A stretch of 64,000 nucleotides of DNA from Myxococcales bacterium (GTDB taxonomy: Bacteria; Myxococcota_A; Polyangia; Haliangiales; Haliangiaceae). A program made the position numbers and the translations under genes. Below the pieces are notes generated by a model that was not told the DNA's origin, did no database searches, and worked only from the letters and a program-made list of their open reading frames with translations. Positions 61,070 to 64,000 of the stretch are shown piece after piece (position 1 is the first letter of the stretch; each line of letters starts with the position of its first letter). The stretch is from assembly GCA_028287115.1 (NCBI GenBank), contig JAQBQF010000233.1, positions 1 through 64,000 of the forward strand, read 5' to 3'.

Positions 61070-61356
61070 AGCGCCTCGCGATCCTCGGCTTGCTCCTCGC
61101 CGGTGCGTGCCGCGTGACGCCGCCCTCGGCCTCGGCCTCGGACGCCGAGCGCGGTCACGTCGAGCTCGCGGATCTGCAACACGGCCGCACGATGCTCGTC
61201 CGCAAGTGCGGCAGCTGTCACACACCGCCGATGCCGAGCGATCACCTGGCTCGCGAATGGCCACGAATGCTCGACGAGATGTCGCAACGTGCGGGACTTG
61301 AAGTCGAGCAGCGCCGCGTGATCGAGAAGTATCTGATCACGATGGCGGAGCGCTGA
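61066..61356 (+). CDS. Mono-heme cytochrome c lipoprotein
   Basis: A 96-residue exported protein: signal peptide LAILGLLLAGAC with Cys14 as lipid anchor, a short linker, and a minimal cytochrome c-like domain. It has one heme-binding motif, CGSCH in VRKCGSCHTPPMPSDH, and a C-terminal helix (EQRRVIEKYLITMAER). A Met in the PPMPSDHL or WPRMLDEM region may be the sixth ligand. GTG start with GGAG 8 nt upstream. The last 20 bp overlap the convergent RND pump gene. Probably an electron carrier; partner unknown. Confidence 0.8.
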   Translation: MKRLAILGLLLAGACRVTPPSASASDAERGHVELADLQHGRTMLVRKCGSCHTPPMPSDHLAREWPRMLDEMSQRAGLEVEQRRVIEKYLITMAER

Positions 61357-64000
61357 TCAGCTCGGGCAGGCGCCTCTTGCGCACGAAGCGATGCAGCGTC
61401 AGGTAGACGACGGGTGTCGTGAACAGCGTCAGCAGCTGTGACACGGCAAGCCCTCCGACGATCGCGATCCCGAGCGGCCGCCGCAGCTCGCTACCGGTTC
61501 CGGTGCCGAGCGCGAGAGGAAGTGCGCCGAGAAGGGCGGCCAGCGTCGTCATCAGGATCGGCCGGAATCGCAACAGCGCGGCTTGATAGATCGCTTCCTC
61601 GGGAGGTTTGCCTTCGCGCTCCTGCTCGAGCGCGAAGTCGATCATCAGGATCGCGTTCTTCTTGACGATGCCGATGAGCAGGATGATCCCGACGATCGCG
61701 ATCAGGTTGAGGTCGCTGCCGAACATCAACAGCGCGAGCACGGCGCCGAGTCCCGCGGAAGGCAGCGTCGATAAGATCGTGATCGGATGGACGTAGCTCT
61801 CGTAGAGAACGCCGAGCACGATGTAGACGACGATCAACGCGAGCAGCAGCAGCTTCCACTCGTCGCGCGTCGAGTCCTGAAATGCTTGCGCGGTGCCCGC
61901 GAACGCCCCGTGGATGCTCGATGGCATGCCGATGCGACGTGTCGCCTTGTCGATCGCTTTGACCGCATCTCCGAGCGCGACATCGGGCCCCGTGTTGAAC
62001 GAGATCGTCGTCGCGGGGAACTGCCCCTGATGACCGATCGAGAGCGCGACCGACGATTGCTTGACGTGAACGAGCTGCGAGAGCGGAACCTGCGCGCCGT
62101 TTCCAGCCGACACGTAGAGATGATCGAGCGCCTCGGGGCCCGTGCCGATGCTCGGGTCCGCTTCGAGCACCACGCGGTACTGGTTGACCTGCGTGTAGAA
62201 CACCGCGACCTGGCGCTGCCCGAAAGCGTCGTACAGCGTGTCGTCGATCCTGGCTTCGGTGATTCCGAAGCGCGCGGCGGTGTCGCGATCGACCTCGACG
62301 TCGAGCTGGAGACCTTGGGTCTGCTGATCCGAGAACACATCGCGGAGCTCGGGGATCTGGCGCAGGGCGGCAGTGACCTTCGGCGCCCAGTCTGCGAGCT
62401 CGTCGAGGTTCGCGTCCTGGAGCGTGTACTGGTACTGCGTTCGCGAGAGTCGACCGCCGATTCGCACATCCTGGACGGCCTGCATCCCGAGCGTGACGCC
62501 TTGGACATGCGCGATCTGCGGCCGCAGCCGATTGATGATCTCTTCGGCGGTCGCCTTGCGCTCGGGCTTGTCCTTGAGCGCGATGAAGAGCGTGCCGGTA
62601 TTCAGGGTCGAGGCGCCAAATCCACCGACGTTCGAGACGATGTGGGCGACATCGGGATCCGCGAGGACGATCTCGTTGAGCTGCGCCTGGCGCGCCTTCA
62701 TCGCCGGAAACGAGATGTCCTGCGGGCCCTGTGACTGGCCGACGAGCATGCCGGTGTCCTGCTGCGGAAACAGGCCGAGCGGCACCTTGATGTAGAGCAG
62801 CACGGTCGTGACGATCGTCGCCAGCGTGACCACACCGATGGCGAGGCGATGGCGGAGGACAACGCGCAAGAGGCGTCCGTAGCCGTGGATCAGCCGTTGG
62901 AAGATGCCGGGCCCGTCCGACGTGGTTTCGCGCCGCCTCAGCAAGCGCGAGCACATCATCGGGGTCAGCGTCAGTGACAGGACCGCGGAGATCGAGATCG
63001 CGACCGCGAGCGTCACGGCAAACTCGCGAAACAGCCGGCCGTAAGGCCCGCCCATGAACAAGATCGGGATGAACACCGCGAGCAGCGATGCCGTGATGCT
63101 GACGATCGTGAAGCCGATCTGCTTCGCGCCGGCGAGCGCGGCGGCGTAGGGCGGCGTGCCGCCTTCGATGTGACGCGTGATGTTCTCGGTGACGACGATC
63201 GCATCGTCGACGACAAACCCGGTCGCGATGGTCAGCGCCATCAGCGACAGGTTGTCGATGCTGTAATGAAGCAAGTACATGATGCCGAACGTGCCGACCA
63301 GCGAGAGCGGGACCGCGACGCTCGGAATCAGGGTCGCGCGCGCGCTCCGCAGAAACACGAACACGACGAGCACGACGAGGCCGATGCTGATCAGTAACGA
63401 TAGCTCGACGTCGTGAACCGAGGCCCGGATGCTGGTGGCACGGTCGAGCGCGATGCTCACATCGATCGCGGGTGAGATCGCCCGCGTGAGCTGAGGCAGC
63501 AGCGCCTTGACCCGTTCGATGACGTCGAGAATATTGGCGCCCGGTTGGCGGCGAACGACCACCGTCACGGTGCGATCGTTGTCGTACCAGCCGGCGACGC
63601 GCCGGTTCTCGACATCGTCGGTTACGCTCGCGATATCCCCGAGCCGAACGGCGCTCGTCGATAGCGCCGTGCCCGGCGAAGTCGTCGTCGCCGCCGCGTT
63701 GCTTCCCGGTTCTGCTGCGGTCGTCGGGGCCGGGGACGCGCCCGGTTGCGACCAGTGGACGATGATGTTCTTCCACGCGTTCGCGTCGAGCAACTGATCG
63801 TCGACGCCGATCGGTCTCCATTGCTCGGCGCCGATACCACCTTTCGGTTCGTGCGCCGACGCGGCGGTCAGCGCCGCGCGAATGTCTTCGAGGCCCAGGC
63901 CGAGTCCCGCGATCGCCTGCGGATCGACCTGGACGCGCACCGCCGGCTGCACGCCGCCGCCGACGCCGACCTGGCCGACGCCGGGCAGCTGCGCGATCTT
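61337..64000 (-). CDS. RND-family multidrug efflux pump inner-membrane subunit (partial)
   Basis: The 3' 887 codons of an AcrB/MdtB-type pump; the start lies beyond the window. The fragment begins in the porter domain (IAQLPGV, PAVRVQVDPQAIAGLGLGL). It contains the transmembrane blocks SIRASVHDVELSLLISIGLVVLV (shortened here in quotation), GFVVDDAIVVTENI with the proton-relay Asp pair, GGPYGRLFREFAVTLA and, in the second half, GIVKKNAILMIDFALEQE and RFRPILMTTLAALLGALPLA. Length and motifs place it in the HAE1 group, nearest MdtB/MdtC/MuxB. Membrane-fusion and outer-membrane partners would lie upstream, outside the window. Confidence 0.95.
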   Translation of the reverse strand, partial: KIAQLPGVGQVGVGGGVQPAVRVQVDPQAIAGLGLGLEDIRAALTAASAHEPKGGIGAEQWRPIGVDDQLLDANAWKNIIVHWSQPGASPAPTTAAEPGSNAAATTTSPGTALSTSAVRLGDIASVTDDVENRRVAGWYDNDRTVTVVVRRQPGANILDVIERVKALLPQLTRAISPAIDVSIALDRATSIRASVHDVELSLLISIGLVVLVVFVFLRSARATLIPSVAVPLSLVGTFGIMYLLHYSIDNLSLMALTIATGFVVDDAIVVTENITRHIEGGTPPYAAALAGAKQIGFTIVSITASLLAVFIPILFMGGPYGRLFREFAVTLAVAISISAVLSLTLTPMMCSRLLRRRETTSDGPGIFQRLIHGYGRLLRVVLRHRLAIGVVTLATIVTTVLLYIKVPLGLFPQQDTGMLVGQSQGPQDISFPAMKARQAQLNEIVLADPDVAHIVSNVGGFGASTLNTGTLFIALKDKPERKATAEEIINRLRPQIAHVQGVTLGMQAVQDVRIGGRLSRTQYQYTLQDANLDELADWAPKVTAALRQIPELRDVFSDQQTQGLQLDVEVDRDTAARFGITEARIDDTLYDAFGQRQVAVFYTQVNQYRVVLEADPSIGTGPEALDHLYVSAGNGAQVPLSQLVHVKQSSVALSIGHQGQFPATTISFNTGPDVALGDAVKAIDKATRRIGMPSSIHGAFAGTAQAFQDSTRDEWKLLLLALIVVYIVLGVLYESYVHPITILSTLPSAGLGAVLALLMFGSDLNLIAIVGIILLIGIVKKNAILMIDFALEQEREGKPPEEAIYQAALLRFRPILMTTLAALLGALPLALGTGTGSELRRPLGIAIVGGLAVSQLLTLFTTPVVYLTLHRFVRKRRLPELISAPPS

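Overview
The window is high-GC chromosomal DNA with dense coding, frequent GTG starts, many lipoboxed secreted proteins and a myxobacterial gene repertoire: AgmX/PglI-type TonB-like protein, ECF sigma factor with a DUF1109/NrsF-type membrane partner, orphan CheA-REC/CheW, PP2C fusion, cytochrome c lipoproteins and a transporter-HEAT-cNMP fusion. It most likely comes from a Myxococcota (deltaproteobacterial) chromosome, possibly the Haliangium/Kofleria side. That placement is inference from gene content; no rRNA or tRNA gene was found.

Layout. 1-4.5 kb: end of a sigma-region-4-like regulator, purH, purD and a DUF1015 gene. 4.5-13.5 kb: NlpC/P60-like lipoprotein, GNAT acetyltransferase, lipoprotein, acyl-CoA dehydrogenase, a MORN/HEAT-like protein, N-formylglutamate amidohydrolase family protein, and the ECF sigma/NrsF-like pair. 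13.5-20 kb: tiny basic protein, double DsbA/HCCA-isomerase protein, PQQ-propeller lipoprotein, RNase R and an exported START-like protein. 20-31 kb: CheA-REC and CheW, a PHM-like copper monooxygenase lipoprotein, ClpX, a response regulator with a degenerate receiver followed by a PP2C-cNMP fusion, a DUF3108 protein, PdxA and a Crp-type regulator. 31-41 kb: a tightly coupled four-gene operon made of a CPBP membrane protease followed by three large, different Hsp100/ClpA-like double-AAA+ ATPases. Two of these appear to end in release-factor-like domains without a GGQ loop; this is the best candidate for an undescribed system. 41-52 kb: TonB-like protein, exported transglutaminase, a fold-back repeat, the transporter-HEAT-cNMP fusion, small lipoproteins, an exported PPDK/PEP-synthase-like protein, an MFS transporter, and a lipoprotein-anchored methyltransferase coupled to a lipoprotein gene with an in-frame TGA. 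52-57 kb: a four-gene operon of exported cytochrome-c-like and Tat-exported proteins. 57-64 kb: SGNH hydrolase lipoprotein, fatty-acid-hydroxylase/sterol-desaturase protein, a 2-hydroxyacyl-CoA-lyase (ILVBL)-like ThDP enzyme, a cytochrome c lipoprotein and the 3' part of an RND efflux pump.

Expression logic. Many first genes of transcription units have a TAnnnT (-10-like) hexamer only 5-7 nt before the start codon and no Shine-Dalgarno sequence, which predicts leaderless mRNAs. Internal operon genes instead use an SD sequence or overlapping ATGA/GTGA junctions. This signature also helped choose several start codons.
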